Numbered from the stretch's first letter, positions 15,281 through 24,955 are shown. The stretch is DNA of 64,000 nucleotides from Lachnospiraceae bacterium (GCA_016280395.1 JAEEGQ010000059.1:1-64000); one strand, 5' to 3'. Numbers and translations: made by a program. Notes: generated by a model from the letters alone, not told the origin.

Positions 15281-15304
15281 GGAGGATGGATGGTTTTCCG
15301 GTGA
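15281..15304 (+). other. Minimal leader ORF with strong SD ahead of feoAB
   Basis: A strong Shine-Dalgarno (TTTGGAGG) precedes two ATG codons. The one at 15290 is in frame with feoAB but meets TGA after four codons (Met-Val-Phe-Arg). The one at 15286 opens a 79-codon frame overlapping feoA that has no recognisable protein signature. The strong ribosome site therefore does not serve the real feoAB start at 15329, which has only a weak site. This could be a translated leader controlling feoAB, or chance. Confidence 0.35.
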
Positions 15305-15328
15305 CAGCCGGACATCATTCAGGTCAGG

Positions 15329-17731
15329 ATGGACATTTCGTTAAAAGAGATAAAGACAGGCGAGTCGGCAACAGTTACCGTTGTCGGCGGGGAAGGAGCA
15401 TTGCGGCAGCACTTTCTCGATATGGGCATCATCCCCGGTACAAAGATCACTGTTGTAAAATACGCTCCTCTCGGGGATCCCGTGGAGATCATGATCCGCG
15501 GCTACGAGCTGACACTTCGGCTTGATGACGCGGCAAAGATCGGTGTTGAGAGGATCCCTGCCGATACCGAAATACCCCGGCAGGAGATGCCGAAGCAGTC
15601 CCAAAAAAGCGGACATACCGCCGGACACACTTCAGCCGCAAAGGCCGGAAAGCCTGCCAAGACAGAACACCCCGGGCTTGGCGAAGGCGGCCGCTATCAT
15701 GACAGATCGCATGAAAACCCGCTTCCGGACGGAACAACCCTCACCTTCGCGCTTGTAGGCAACCAGAACAGCGGAAAGACCACGCTCTTTAACCAGCTTA
15801 CCGGTTCAAACCAGCATGTCGGCAACTTCCCCGGCGTAACCGTTGATCGTAAGGACGGCGTGATCAAGGGGCATCCCGACACCCTGATAACCGATCTTCC
15901 GGGCATCTACTCCATGTCGCCTTACAGCAGCGAAGAGCTCGTTTCGCGTGATTTTGTAATGAATGAAAAGCCGTGTGCGATAATAAATATCGTCGACGCG
16001 ACAAATATTGAGCGCAACCTGTATCTTACAATGCAGCTCCTCGAAATGGGGATCCCGATGGTAGTTGCGCTCAACATGATGGACGAAGTCACCGCGAACG
16101 GAGGAACCGTTGATATAAACAAGATGGAGGCGGCTCTCGGCGTTCCCGTGGTACCCATCTCCGCTGCAAAGAACCACGGTATAAACGAGCTTATCGAACA
16201 TGCCGTGCACGTCGCCCACTACAGGGAAGCGCCCGTGGAACAGGATTACTGCAGTGAAGAAGATCATAACGGTGCCGTCCACAGATGCCTGCATGCAGTG
16301 GAACATCTTACTGAGGATCACGCAAAACGCGCCGGTATCCCTCTCCGGTTTGCCACCGGCAAGCTTATCGAGGGCGACAGACAGATCACGGAAAAGCTTA
16401 AGCTCGATCCCAACGAGCTTGAGACCGTTGAACACATTGTCCTCCAGATGGAAAAGGAGCGCGGGCTCGACAGGAGTGCTTCCATCGCCGATATGCGCTA
16501 CTGCTTCATAGAGAAGATATGCCGTGCAAGCGTTCACAAGCCGCACAAGAGTCAGGAAAGCATCCGCAGCGAAAAGATAGACAGGATACTTACGGGCCGT
16601 TTCACCGCCATCCCCATCTTTATTCTTATCATGGCACTCGTTTTCTGGCTTACCTTCGATGTTATCGGCGGAGGGCTGCAGCAGCTTCTGGAGACCGGGA
16701 TAGACAGTCTTACGGATCTCGTCGGGAAAGCGCTTAACACAGCCAATGTGAACGAGGTCTTAAAGGGGCTGATCCTTGACGGTATTTTTGCCGGAGTCGG
16801 CAGCGTATTGAGCTTCCTGCCCATAATCGTCACTCTGTTCTTCTTCCTGTCGCTCCTTGAAGACAGCGGCTATATCGCAAGAGTCGCGTTCTTTATGGAC
16901 AAGCTCTTAAGAAAGCTCGGTCTTTCAGGGCGCAGCATCGTTCCGATGCTCATCGGTTTCGGGTGTACGGTTCCCGCAGTCATGTCGACAAGGACGCTCC
17001 CAAGCGAACGTGACCGCAGGATGACGATACTCCTTACGCCTTTTATGAGCTGCACCGCGAAGCTTCCCATCTACATGTTCTTTGTGGATGCGTTCTTCCC
17101 GAAGTATAAGGCGCTCATTACCTGCGGGCTTTATCTGCTCGGGATACTCGTCGGCATCCTTGCCGCAATATTGTTCAAGCACACGATATTTAAGGGTGAG
17201 GCAGTGCCCTTTGTCATGGAGCTTCCGAATTACAGGCTTCCCGGCCCCGTGAACGTTATAAGGCTGCTTTGGGAAAAGGCAAAGGATTTCCTGCAGCGTG
17301 CTTTCACGATAATCTTTATCGCAACGATAGTGATCTGGCTCCTGCAGTCCTTCTCTCCCACACTTTCGCTGGTGGAAGACCAGAGCCGGAGCATCCTCGC
17401 TTACATCGCGGGTTTCCTTGCGCCGGTAATGGTACCGGCAGGGCTTGGGGACTGGCGGATATGCACCTCTCTCATAAGCGGTTTTATCGCAAAAGAGAGC
17501 GTTGTTTCAACACTTGAGATACTGTTTGGACAGAGCGTCGCATCGGTGATGCTTCCCGCAACAGCCGTTTCGCTGCTTGTCTTTTCGCTGCTTTATACGC
17601 CGTGCATCGCAGCGGTGGCCGCAGTAAAGCGCGAGCTTGGGCGCAAATGGGCTTTGGCTCTCGTTATCTGGCAATGTGCCATAGCCTGGGTGGCCGCAGT
17701 CATCACAAATCTCATCACGATGCTCTTCTGA
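15329..17731 (+). CDS. feoB: Ferrous iron transport protein, FeoA-FeoB fusion
   Basis: The first 75 residues form a FeoA SH3-like domain (LKEIKTGESATVTVVGG). A His/Pro/Lys-rich linker of about 55 residues leads into FeoB. The GTPase domain shows G1 GNQNSGKTT, G3 TDLPGIYSM and G4 NMMD. The membrane domain contains the gating signature around GFGCTVPAVMSTR and the second Cys motif FMSCTAKLP. FeoB imports Fe2+ across the cytoplasmic membrane and FeoA is its partner, here covalently joined. The length of 800 residues fits one complete FeoA plus one complete FeoB. The ATG at 15329 is the first in-frame start after a stop codon at 15302-15304; its ribosome site (CAGG) is weak. Confidence 0.95.
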   Translation: MDISLKEIKTGESATVTVVGGEGALRQHFLDMGIIPGTKITVVKYAPLGDPVEIMIRGYELTLRLDDAAKIGVERIPADTEIPRQEMPKQSQKSGHTAGHTSAAKAGKPAKTEHPGLGEGGRYHDRSHENPLPDGTTLTFALVGNQNSGKTTLFNQLTGSNQHVGNFPGVTVDRKDGVIKGHPDTLITDLPGIYSMSPYSSEELVSRDFVMNEKPCAIINIVDATNIERNLYLTMQLLEMGIPMVVALNMMDEVTANGGTVDINKMEAALGVPVVPISAAKNHGINELIEHAVHVAHYREAPVEQDYCSEEDHNGAVHRCLHAVEHLTEDHAKRAGIPLRFATGKLIEGDRQITEKLKLDPNELETVEHIVLQMEKERGLDRSASIADMRYCFIEKICRASVHKPHKSQESIRSEKIDRILTGRFTAIPIFILIMALVFWLTFDVIGGGLQQLLETGIDSLTDLVGKALNTANVNEVLKGLILDGIFAGVGSVLSFLPIIVTLFFFLSLLEDSGYIARVAFFMDKLLRKLGLSGRSIVPMLIGFGCTVPAVMSTRTLPSERDRRMTILLTPFMSCTAKLPIYMFFVDAFFPKYKALITCGLYLLGILVGILAAILFKHTIFKGEAVPFVMELPNYRLPGPVNVIRLLWEKAKDFLQRAFTIIFIATIVIWLLQSFSPTLSLVEDQSRSILAYIAGFLAPVMVPAGLGDWRICTSLISGFIAKESVVSTLEILFGQSVASVMLPATAVSLLVFSLLYTPCIAAVAAVKRELGRKWALALVIWQCAIAWVAAVITNLITMLF

Positions 17732-17808
17732 GCCGGCGCGGCTGCAGGCAGTCTTTTACAAACTTTTTGACCGTTTGAACAAAAAATTGAGGAATGCAGG
17801 TTAAGAAC

Positions 17809-18960
17809 ATGGAATTTGAATTCAAGAGCGAAAAAATGTTTGATGATAACGGATATGCTTTCGGGCTCTCCGAAAAGATCAAAGCAAAGATGCGCGAGGT
17901 TGTGAAGCGTTCGGGCGATAAGATCCCCTATACCGCCGAAAACGGCGTTTTCGACGATCAGACCGGGCACAACATCTGCTGGTGGACCAACGGTTTCTTC
18001 GGTGGGATGATGTGGCAGATGTATAACGCCACTCACGAAGAAGCTTTCAGGGATAAAGCTTTACGGATTGAGGAACAGCTTGACGAAAACCTGATGAACG
18101 CCGAAGGGCTTGACCATGACAACGGCTTCAAGTGGCTCCCCACCGCAGGTGCCGACTACACGCTTACAGGCAGCAGGGCTTCTCTTAACCGGCTGAGACT
18201 TGCAGCAGACAACATGCTTGGCCGTTTCAACATCGCAGGAAGCTTTTTCAGGGCCTGGAACGGTGAACCCGGAACAAGAGCCGGCTGGGCAATAATCGAC
18301 TGTATGATGAATCTTCCGCTCCTGTACCGCATGAGCGATCTTCAGAAGGACCCCCGCTACAGGCTTGCGGCAATAAAACACGCGGATACCGCGATGAAGT
18401 TTTTTGTAAGGGAAGACGGCTCCGTCAACCATATCGTGGAGTTTGATCCGGCTACCGGTGCCTTTCTGAAAACACAGGGCGGCCAGGGAATGGCTGTCGG
18501 TTCGACCTGGACAAGAGGCCAGGCGTGGGCCGTATACGGGTTCACACTGAGCTATATCCACACCGGTCGAAAGGATTACCTTGATACCGCCGTTAAGGCC
18601 GCGGATTTCTTTTTAAGGAGCATGAAGGACCGCGATACAGCCGATGTTCCCGTTGATTTTTTGCAGCCCCGTGACATCCTGTGGGAAGACGGCACCGCTG
18701 CCGCTATCGTTTCCTGCGGTCTGCTGGAGCTTTCGCGGATACTTGGCACGAAAGGCATAGAATACAGGGTTTTCGCGGACGGACTCATAAAAGAGCTTGC
18801 CGCTTCAAACTGTGATTTCAATCCGTCAACAGACAATCTTCTTACAAAATGCTCAGCCTCATATAATTCAAAAGAGCATGATTTCCCGATAATCTACGGT
18901 GATTACTACTTCATGGAAGCCGTGTTCAAGCTTACGGGCGAAGAACTTTTCATCTGGTAA
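17809..18960 (+). CDS. Glycoside hydrolase family 88 (unsaturated glucuronyl hydrolase)
   Basis: This 383-residue protein has no signal peptide, so it acts in the cytoplasm. It shows the GH88 signatures GLDHDNGFKWLPTA and AIIDCMMNLPLL, which hold the two conserved acidic residues, then GSTWTRGQAWAVYGF. The family removes unsaturated uronic acids from the ends of oligosaccharides produced by polysaccharide lyases. A heparinase II/III-like gene and a sugar symporter lie just downstream in convergent orientation, which supports a shared lyase-type catabolic pathway. The ATG at 17809 (GCAGG 8 nt upstream) is preferred over that at 17794, which almost touches GAGG. The substrate (glycosaminoglycan, plant or microbial polymer) cannot be fixed from sequence. 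Confidence 0.92.
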   Translation: MEFEFKSEKMFDDNGYAFGLSEKIKAKMREVVKRSGDKIPYTAENGVFDDQTGHNICWWTNGFFGGMMWQMYNATHEEAFRDKALRIEEQLDENLMNAEGLDHDNGFKWLPTAGADYTLTGSRASLNRLRLAADNMLGRFNIAGSFFRAWNGEPGTRAGWAIIDCMMNLPLLYRMSDLQKDPRYRLAAIKHADTAMKFFVREDGSVNHIVEFDPATGAFLKTQGGQGMAVGSTWTRGQAWAVYGFTLSYIHTGRKDYLDTAVKAADFFLRSMKDRDTADVPVDFLQPRDILWEDGTAAAIVSCGLLELSRILGTKGIEYRVFADGLIKELAASNCDFNPSTDNLLTKCSASYNSKEHDFPIIYGDYYFMEAVFKLTGEELFIW

Positions 18961-18974
18961 ACATCAAACAAAAG

Positions 18975-19000
18975 CGGACAGGCGCGGGCCTGTCCGTTTT
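18975..19000 (+). terminator. Terminator after the GH88 gene
   Basis: A perfect 9-bp stem (CGGACAGGC / GCCTGTCCG, loop GCGG) is followed by TTTT. It begins 14 bp after the GH88 stop codon. A-rich sequence on the other side would let it also serve the convergent minus-strand operon that ends at 19071. Confidence 0.85.
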
Positions 19001-19015
19001 CTGTTCATCATGTCG

Positions 19016-19090
19016 CCGGTTTCTGCTTACCGTTTCACCGGTTTCTGCTTACCGTGTCCCCGGTTCCTGCCTACCGTTTCACCGGTTTCG
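19016..19090. repeat. 22-bp tandem repeat at the 3' end of the heparinase-like gene
   Basis: Three full units of 22 bp (consensus begins CCGGTTTCTGCTTACC) occur at 19016-19037, 19038-19059 and 19060-19081, followed by a partial fourth. The last units overlap the final codons and stop codon of the minus-strand heparinase-like gene, so the array probably arose by duplication of the gene's own end. There are no spacers, so it is not a CRISPR array. Confidence 0.8.
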
Positions 19091-21053
19091 TGATATATAT
19101 CGCTATATGTTCTTTGCCCTCCTGTTTTTTTGCCGTGACCCTATATATTTTCTTGAGTTCTCCGGCGTGATCCCTGTATTCGAGTTCAAAAAATTCAGGA
19201 TTTTCCGCATTTTCAAATGTGATCGAAAAGACCGGACACGCATCTGTTCCTTTTGCCGGGCATTTCTGCCCGGGCTGTTCCGGTGTAACCGTGACGGTGC
19301 CGTCTTTTATCAGGGGTTTTTCAAGAAGGATCAAGGACTCTGTGAGTGTGCAGCGGCTGTAATCTTCCACCTTCAGGACAAGTTCTTTGCCATTCCGTTC
19401 TGCAGGCTCTATGCCTTCCGTGTTGGGCTCTATGCTTTCCTTGTCGCTTTCCGGTATATTGCACGTGATCATCTTTCGAACAACCGTGCCTTTTTCAAGT
19501 CCGTACGAAAGACTCAGATCCTTCGTGAAGATCCCGTCCTTAAAAGAAAAATCCCCGCCTCCGGTTCCGCCCTTCTGGCAAAGACCGTCTACCTCCGGCA
19601 CATTGTGGCCCTGTGAGCCCGTGCAAAGGTATCCGTAGCGTTTTTCGCCGAAATAATCTGCGGTATATTCTCCTGAACCGAGCTCTGCCACGACCTGTCT
19701 TCCCTTAAATGACACCGTAAAGTTTCCGACATCATTGTGGTTGTGGGGTTCACGGTTATTTCCGCCCTTTAATGAGACGGCTGTCCCATCATCATAACGG
19801 ATCACAGCCCATTCACCCTCTTCAAGTACAGAGATCCTTGGCAGTCTGCCGGTCCTCAGCGCCGTTCCGTATTTCTTTATCCAGGTATATTCTCTTAATG
19901 CTATGGCGAAGCGGCCGCATTCTTCCCCGCCAAGCGATTCTGTTCCCGGTTCGCCCGCATTACAAAGGGAGCTTTCGGTCCCGGTTTCGCCCGCATCACA
20001 AAGAGAGCTTTCAGTCCCGGTTTCGCCCGCATCACAAAAAGAGAATGCGGTTGCGTTGTCCGGGTCCGTTTGCGTTTTCCCGAACTCACCTGAATCAGCG
20101 GTATACTCAGAAGGCAAAATCAACGAGCCGTCCAATTTTGAAAGATATGCAAAAAGTCCGGGGTTGATCTCTTCATTCCCCGTCGTGTCCGAGAAGGCAA
20201 CAAACTTTTTTTCATGAAGATAGGCAGAATCAAGGAAAGAAGCTGCACGAGATTTGTTTAATCCTGTTTTAATTTTACAGGTCAATTCGTGATATAACCC
20301 GCCTTTTTTCGTACCCTCTTCTTCTAATAATTCAAGAAAAGCCAGCAAATACATCATTCCATAGCTGTAGTATGAAACGCCCTCCTTACAGCACCCGTCG
20401 CTCCCGAATCCTTCTAAATAAGACAAACACGAATCCGTGATCTCGGGGAGTCTTTTTGCAGCTTCTTCCTGTGACAGCTTCCCAAGTCTTTGCAGATATA
20501 TCAGGGTCATCCCAATATTTCCGCTGCACACTGCCGTCCAGTTGCCGTCCCCCTTTATCCACCACGGCCTGTCGCTGTCGTATTTCCTGAGGATCACATT
20601 TTTGAACCTGTCAGAAAACCTTTCAAGGAGGCCTTCAAATTCTTCTTTCTTCGCCTTGTCCTTTACAAGATACAGTATCTCCGCAAGGCTTCCGGCTGTT
20701 TCCGCTTCAAAAAGATCTATTCCGTAAACGCCTGTATCCCATGCATCTTTTGGACAGTGGGCAGGCAGCGCCCATACCGGTTCCGAAAGAATCCTGTCGA
20801 TCACATCGGAGAGAGCGCAGATATTCTCATTTTCTGCAAGCTGTCTGCCTTTTGCATGCTCTTCGTCTCCGAGTATCACCTTTAAGGCAAGCACCGTCAG
20901 GGCTTTTCTTCCCGCAAAGTACTCCTTCTCATAGACAAGCCTGTTGCCTGTTGCGAAATAAAGCTCAAAATCAGCTTTTTTAAGCGGAATGTATTCCACA
21001 CTCCGCTCAAAAAGCCGTTCAATATAGGTCTTTAAGTATCCTTCAACCTTCAT
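19071..21053 (-). CDS. Heparinase II/III-like polysaccharide lyase-family protein
   Basis: This protein of about 660 residues has an N-terminal alpha-helical toroid (WTAVCSGNIGMTLIYLQ, GVSYYSYGMMYLLAFLELL) and a C-terminal beta domain with the heparinase II/III motif NREPHNHNDVGNF. The family cleaves uronic-acid-containing polysaccharides by beta-elimination. There is no signal peptide, so it may act on imported oligosaccharides. The ATG at 21053 overlaps the end of the upstream symporter gene and has AAGAAGG in front, which suggests translational coupling; the longer frame to 21107 only re-reads symporter sequence. A low-complexity insert near residues 339-370 is a tandem repeat that interrupts the domain. 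The products would feed the GH88 enzyme across the terminator. Confidence 0.85.
   Translation of the reverse strand: MKVEGYLKTYIERLFERSVEYIPLKKADFELYFATGNRLVYEKEYFAGRKALTVLALKVILGDEEHAKGRQLAENENICALSDVIDRILSEPVWALPAHCPKDAWDTGVYGIDLFEAETAGSLAEILYLVKDKAKKEEFEGLLERFSDRFKNVILRKYDSDRPWWIKGDGNWTAVCSGNIGMTLIYLQRLGKLSQEEAAKRLPEITDSCLSYLEGFGSDGCCKEGVSYYSYGMMYLLAFLELLEEEGTKKGGLYHELTCKIKTGLNKSRAASFLDSAYLHEKKFVAFSDTTGNEEINPGLFAYLSKLDGSLILPSEYTADSGEFGKTQTDPDNATAFSFCDAGETGTESSLCDAGETGTESSLCNAGEPGTESLGGEECGRFAIALREYTWIKKYGTALRTGRLPRISVLEEGEWAVIRYDDGTAVSLKGGNNREPHNHNDVGNFTVSFKGRQVVAELGSGEYTADYFGEKRYGYLCTGSQGHNVPEVDGLCQKGGTGGGDFSFKDGIFTKDLSLSYGLEKGTVVRKMITCNIPESDKESIEPNTEGIEPAERNGKELVLKVEDYSRCTLTESLILLEKPLIKDGTVTVTPEQPGQKCPAKGTDACPVFSITFENAENPEFFELEYRDHAGELKKIYRVTAKKQEGKEHIAIYITKPVKR
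19945..20038 (-). repeat. 36-bp tandem repeat inside the heparinase-like gene
   Basis: About 2.6 copies of a 36-bp unit encode repeats of CDAGETGTESSL. Two units differ at only a few positions, and the unit at 19945-19979 is one base shorter. The frame stays open across the array. The insert is Gly/Glu/Thr/Ser-rich and probably forms an exposed loop; the copy number is likely to vary between strains. Confidence 0.8.
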
Positions 21054-22482
21054 CCGCCTTCTTTTTCTCCCGTATCTTTGTAAGAAGCTCGTTATATTTT
21101 GTCTCATCTATCCTGTATCTTGACTTTAACAACAGGAACGAAATGATAAGTACCGCGATAGGGATGAGGCACATTCCGAGCCTTAACAGGAGCGCCTGCT
21201 GCCCGGAGACCGCCGTAAGTATACCGTCTGCTGTCGTCCTTGCGGTTTCGGAGGCCATCTCGCCGCGTCCAACGGATGCTTCGAGTTCGCTGATCTTGTT
21301 GGTTATGGAATAAATACCGCTCATGATAAGTATCCCGGCGCATATTCCCTGGTTAAGCCCGCCTGCAAGCTTCACGCTGAAGGACCTTACAGCGGAGATC
21401 ACACTGTCGTGACGCTCGTTAAACCGCACTTCGTCGTATTCTATGGTATTGTTTATCATTACGATGACTGCAAGATTATAAAGCCCCTGGAAGAAGAATA
21501 TGATAAAGCCTATGGCATTGAGCAGGATCACGTTCTTCGGAAGCACATAGCCTATGCCGAAAAGTCCGAGATATCCGAGCACCAGCGCGATTATGCACAC
21601 AGAGAGTATCTGCTGTCTCCTGAACTTTTTGTTGATGGTTGCGTAAAGTGCCTGTGAAGTAAGCATCCCAAGCCCGTACATCACGGTAAACAGCGTGATA
21701 AGCTCACCGCTCCCCGAGTACCCGAATTCGACATAAAAGAAATTCACGCCGAACATGATAAGCAGGTTGTTGGCGATGTTGTAAAGGATAGAAGCGATTC
21801 CCGCCACAACAAGCTGGTCGTTCCTGGCAAAGATCCTGAACATCTGCCTTAGCGAAACATTCTCGGGAGAAACGGCATCGGGGTTTTCCTTTACACCAAG
21901 CGCTGTAAGTGTCTGGAAAGCGATAAAAGCCAGCGCCACGATAAAAGCGATAGTCCTGTACGCGGCAACGGCGTTCCCGGCGATCACATTGGGTACGATG
22001 CCTGCGACCGCAAACTGTCCTATACAGATAAAGACGCTCATGACTGTAACAAGCGAATCACGCACCTTCGGATCCGAGCTTAAGCTCGGGAGAAGGCCCC
22101 AGTACGCGATATCGTTCATTGTATAGGTCATTCCCCAGCACAGGTACCCGAGACCGAAGAACACTACATATGCCCAACCCTGCGGTCTTATGGTGAACAG
22201 GCAGATGATCACAACCGCGTTAAGCACCGATCCGATAAGGATCCACGGCTTGAACTTGCCGAACTTCATATGCGTGTTCTCAATAATGATGCCCATCAGC
22301 AGGTCGTTTACCGCATCCCAGACCATGCAGAGGATCATGATCACACTGATCGTGGCATACTGCGCCGTCGTAAGGTTCATAGTGTACTGCACATAAAGGA
22401 TCAGGTACATGCTGACAAGGGCATATGCCGCATCCCGCCCCGTTGCGCCTATACAGTACGACCATTTAGTACGTTTGTCCAT
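21043..22482 (-). CDS. GPH-family (MelB-like) sugar:cation symporter
   Basis: This 479-residue, 12-helix major facilitator resembles glycoside-pentoside-hexuronide:cation symporters. Features include an early WDAVNDLLMG segment equivalent to the conserved Asp region of MelB, KFGKFKPWILIG in the first cytoplasmic loop, and MTYTMNDIAYWGLLPSLSSD. It would import glycosides or uronides with a cation. Its gene lies between GH3 (29 bp upstream) and the heparinase-like gene (overlapping start), so it is probably the uptake step of this locus. The exact substrate is unknown. Confidence 0.92.
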   Translation of the reverse strand: MDKRTKWSYCIGATGRDAAYALVSMYLILYVQYTMNLTTAQYATISVIMILCMVWDAVNDLLMGIIIENTHMKFGKFKPWILIGSVLNAVVIICLFTIRPQGWAYVVFFGLGYLCWGMTYTMNDIAYWGLLPSLSSDPKVRDSLVTVMSVFICIGQFAVAGIVPNVIAGNAVAAYRTIAFIVALAFIAFQTLTALGVKENPDAVSPENVSLRQMFRIFARNDQLVVAGIASILYNIANNLLIMFGVNFFYVEFGYSGSGELITLFTVMYGLGMLTSQALYATINKKFRRQQILSVCIIALVLGYLGLFGIGYVLPKNVILLNAIGFIIFFFQGLYNLAVIVMINNTIEYDEVRFNERHDSVISAVRSFSVKLAGGLNQGICAGILIMSGIYSITNKISELEASVGRGEMASETARTTADGILTAVSGQQALLLRLGMCLIPIAVLIISFLLLKSRYRIDETKYNELLTKIREKKKADEG

Positions 22483-22511
22483 GTTTTCACCCCATCTTAC
22501 ATTTTCTGTTT

Positions 22512-24869
22512 TTACTTTTTCTTTTCCTTCTTCAGGCTCTTTTTATTTGCATGTTCAACTATTTTCTTTGCCAGTTTCATCGGGATCATACCGCCGCTCT
22601 GACAGACGATCACATCAAGAGGGCCGTCGATCACCGTTTCCATGAACATCCTGACTTCGGGATCGTCCTTGCTGCGCCCAAGATACATCAGCTTTCCGGC
22701 TCCCTTTACCATGGCCTTCAACACCTTTGCGCCCTTTGAGTACTTTGCAAGCTGGCTGACCGAATTGGTCATGTCGAATTTTCCGGCGCTTGTACGGCTG
22801 AAACGGCTTAAAGGCCTTGCGTAAACAACCGCAAACTCCTCTTCTCCCATGATGTGCGGTTTTACGGCATTTCCGGAAATATCGACCCAGTCCTTCCCGT
22901 TGACATATATCTTTCCGGTAAGCTTTATATCCCTTGACGAAGATCCCACCGCAACGGTATATTCTCCGCTTATGTTTCTGAATGCCGTATTGTTTACGTC
23001 AAAGAAGGCAAATGCATTCCTGTCAAGTTCTATCACCACATTCCGTTTTTCCCCGGGTGCAAGCTCGGTTTTCGCAAAGCCTCGAAGCTCCTTTTCCGGC
23101 CGCATGATCCTGTCCTTTTTATTGACTATATAGACCTGGGAAATTTCCTTTCCGGCCCTGTTTCCGGTGTTAGTGATGTTAAATCCTATTTTAACTTTTG
23201 AGTTATTCTCCGTATCGATCTCAACCTTCAGATCCGAATAGTCAAATGTTGTATAGGAAAGTCCGTATCCGAAGGGATATTTGACCCCGATACCGAGAGA
23301 ATCATAATACCTGTACCCCACTAAAAGTCCTTCGTTATAGCAGACATCAATATTCTTCGTTGCAAAGTTGCCGTATGCCGGTGTATCGATAATGCTTATG
23401 GGGAAAGTCTCCGCAAGCTTTCCGCAGGGATTGGCTTTACCGAACAGCAGGTTATATGCCGCTTCGTTAACTCCCTCTCCTCCAAGATACATGTGAAGAA
23501 CGGCTTTTGCAAATTCTGCCGGCGTTGTGTCATAAGGGGATCCGCCAAACGAAACAAATATTAAATCTTTATTTAATTTTTTCAGCTTCCTCAGAAGGCT
23601 CATCTGGTTGTCCGGCATGTACAAAGTCTCCCTGTCGTAACCTTCACCTTCCGTTATATCCGTCAGGCCTCCAAAGAACAGTATCGGGCCGTCAGCATTT
23701 GCAGCAAGAGATAGCGCCTTATTCTCAAGCGACTTATCAACGTCATTCCTGCCGTGGTCGTATCCTCTTTCAAAACAAAATTCCGTTCCCGTTTCGGTAA
23801 GCACCTCTATAAAGCTCTTACTGCTCTTAGTATTGATATGGCTGCTCCCGCCGCCCTGGAACCTTGTTTTCCATGCAAGGTCGCCTAAAACCGTCAGCTT
23901 TGTTCCTTCCTTTAGCGGCAGTATGCCCTCGTTTTTTAGCAGGACAGCGCACTCCTCCGCTGCTGACACCGCAAGAGTGTGATTCTTCTTAAGCAGCCTT
24001 TTCCTTTCCTCTTCGGACGAAGGTTTTGCCTTGCTTTCCCCGTATTTCTCCGTGAGCTTTATTATTCGTTCCGCTGCCCGCCTTATCTCTTCATCCGAAA
24101 TAAGCCCGTTTTCATAGTCCTCTTTAAGCTTTTTCAGATGGTCTCCGCTGTTGCCCGGCATCTCAAGATCCATGCCCGCTTTGACGCATTCGGTGAGGTC
24201 TAAGCATGCGCCCCAGTCCGAAACAACAACGCCGTCAAAGCCCCAGCGTTCCCTTAAGATACTGTTCAGCAGTTCTCCGTTCATGCAGGAATATCTTCCG
24301 TTAAGCCTGTTATATGATGCCATTATCGTAGCAGGCCTTGCTTCCTTTACGGCTATCTCGAACGCGCGCAGGTATATCTCGTTCAACGTCCTGTCGTCAA
24401 CCTGGCTGTTCTGCCGCATTCTGTAACGTTCCTGGTTGTTGCAGGCAAAGTGCTTTAAGGACGTGCCCACGCCCTTCTCCTGCACAGCATTTATATATGC
24501 TGCGGCAAGTTTCCCCGCAAGATACGGATCCTCCGAAAAATACTCGAAATTGCGGCCGCAGAGCGGTGAACGCTTTATATTCACTCCGGGGCCGAGGAGT
24601 ATCGAAACTCCTTCAGCCTTCGCCTCGTCGGCTATCGCAGAGGCCACTTTTGCAACAAGTTCCGTGTCCCAGCTTGCGGCAAGCGCACTTGCTGTCGGAA
24701 AACATGTTGCTTCGCAGCTCGTGTTGTTTTTCCGTACCTTTTCGTTCTGGGCGCGAAGGCCATGAGGCCCGTCAGACATAAAAAGCGTATCTACCCTGCC
24801 GTTCAGGCTGTCGGTGTGCCACATCCCGTTTCCGGACAATATCCTCATCAGATCCTTGATCTCGATCAT
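22512..24869 (-). CDS. Glycoside hydrolase family 3 (beta-glycosidase)
   Basis: This 785-residue protein starts directly with the catalytic TIM-barrel (MSDGPHGLR, SLKHFACNNQE) and has no signal peptide. The nucleophile motif GVVVSDWGA is present near residue 225. The second alpha/beta domain follows (GGLTDITEGEGYDRETLYMP) and then a fibronectin-III-like domain with VEIDTENNSKVKIGFNITNT. About 100 extra residues at the C-terminus are Lys-rich and unrecognised. The family releases beta-linked sugars from oligosaccharide ends; the specificity cannot be assigned. It lies between a sugar isomerase-like gene and the GPH symporter in the same direction, which suggests hydrolysis of an imported glycoside. 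Confidence 0.93.
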   Translation of the reverse strand: MIEIKDLMRILSGNGMWHTDSLNGRVDTLFMSDGPHGLRAQNEKVRKNNTSCEATCFPTASALAASWDTELVAKVASAIADEAKAEGVSILLGPGVNIKRSPLCGRNFEYFSEDPYLAGKLAAAYINAVQEKGVGTSLKHFACNNQERYRMRQNSQVDDRTLNEIYLRAFEIAVKEARPATIMASYNRLNGRYSCMNGELLNSILRERWGFDGVVVSDWGACLDLTECVKAGMDLEMPGNSGDHLKKLKEDYENGLISDEEIRRAAERIIKLTEKYGESKAKPSSEEERKRLLKKNHTLAVSAAEECAVLLKNEGILPLKEGTKLTVLGDLAWKTRFQGGGSSHINTKSSKSFIEVLTETGTEFCFERGYDHGRNDVDKSLENKALSLAANADGPILFFGGLTDITEGEGYDRETLYMPDNQMSLLRKLKKLNKDLIFVSFGGSPYDTTPAEFAKAVLHMYLGGEGVNEAAYNLLFGKANPCGKLAETFPISIIDTPAYGNFATKNIDVCYNEGLLVGYRYYDSLGIGVKYPFGYGLSYTTFDYSDLKVEIDTENNSKVKIGFNITNTGNRAGKEISQVYIVNKKDRIMRPEKELRGFAKTELAPGEKRNVVIELDRNAFAFFDVNNTAFRNISGEYTVAVGSSSRDIKLTGKIYVNGKDWVDISGNAVKPHIMGEEEFAVVYARPLSRFSRTSAGKFDMTNSVSQLAKYSKGAKVLKAMVKGAGKLMYLGRSKDDPEVRMFMETVIDGPLDVIVCQSGGMIPMKLAKKIVEHANKKSLKKEKKK

Positions 24870-24955
24870 ATCTGTCTCCCCGCTGCCGATAAAAAGCAGC
24901 CAACCTGTTAATCTGTTAATCTTTTTATCTTTTCCCTGTTTACCGGACTATCTGT

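Noticed and set aside
15286-15525. 79-codon ORF with strong SD before feoAB
   Set aside because: Its product (MDGFPVTAGHHSGQDG...) has no protein-like features and overlaps feoA in another frame. Only a leader role is considered.
19016-20038. Tandem repeats as a CRISPR array
   Set aside because: Units are directly joined without spacers, lie in coding sequence, and no cas gene is present.
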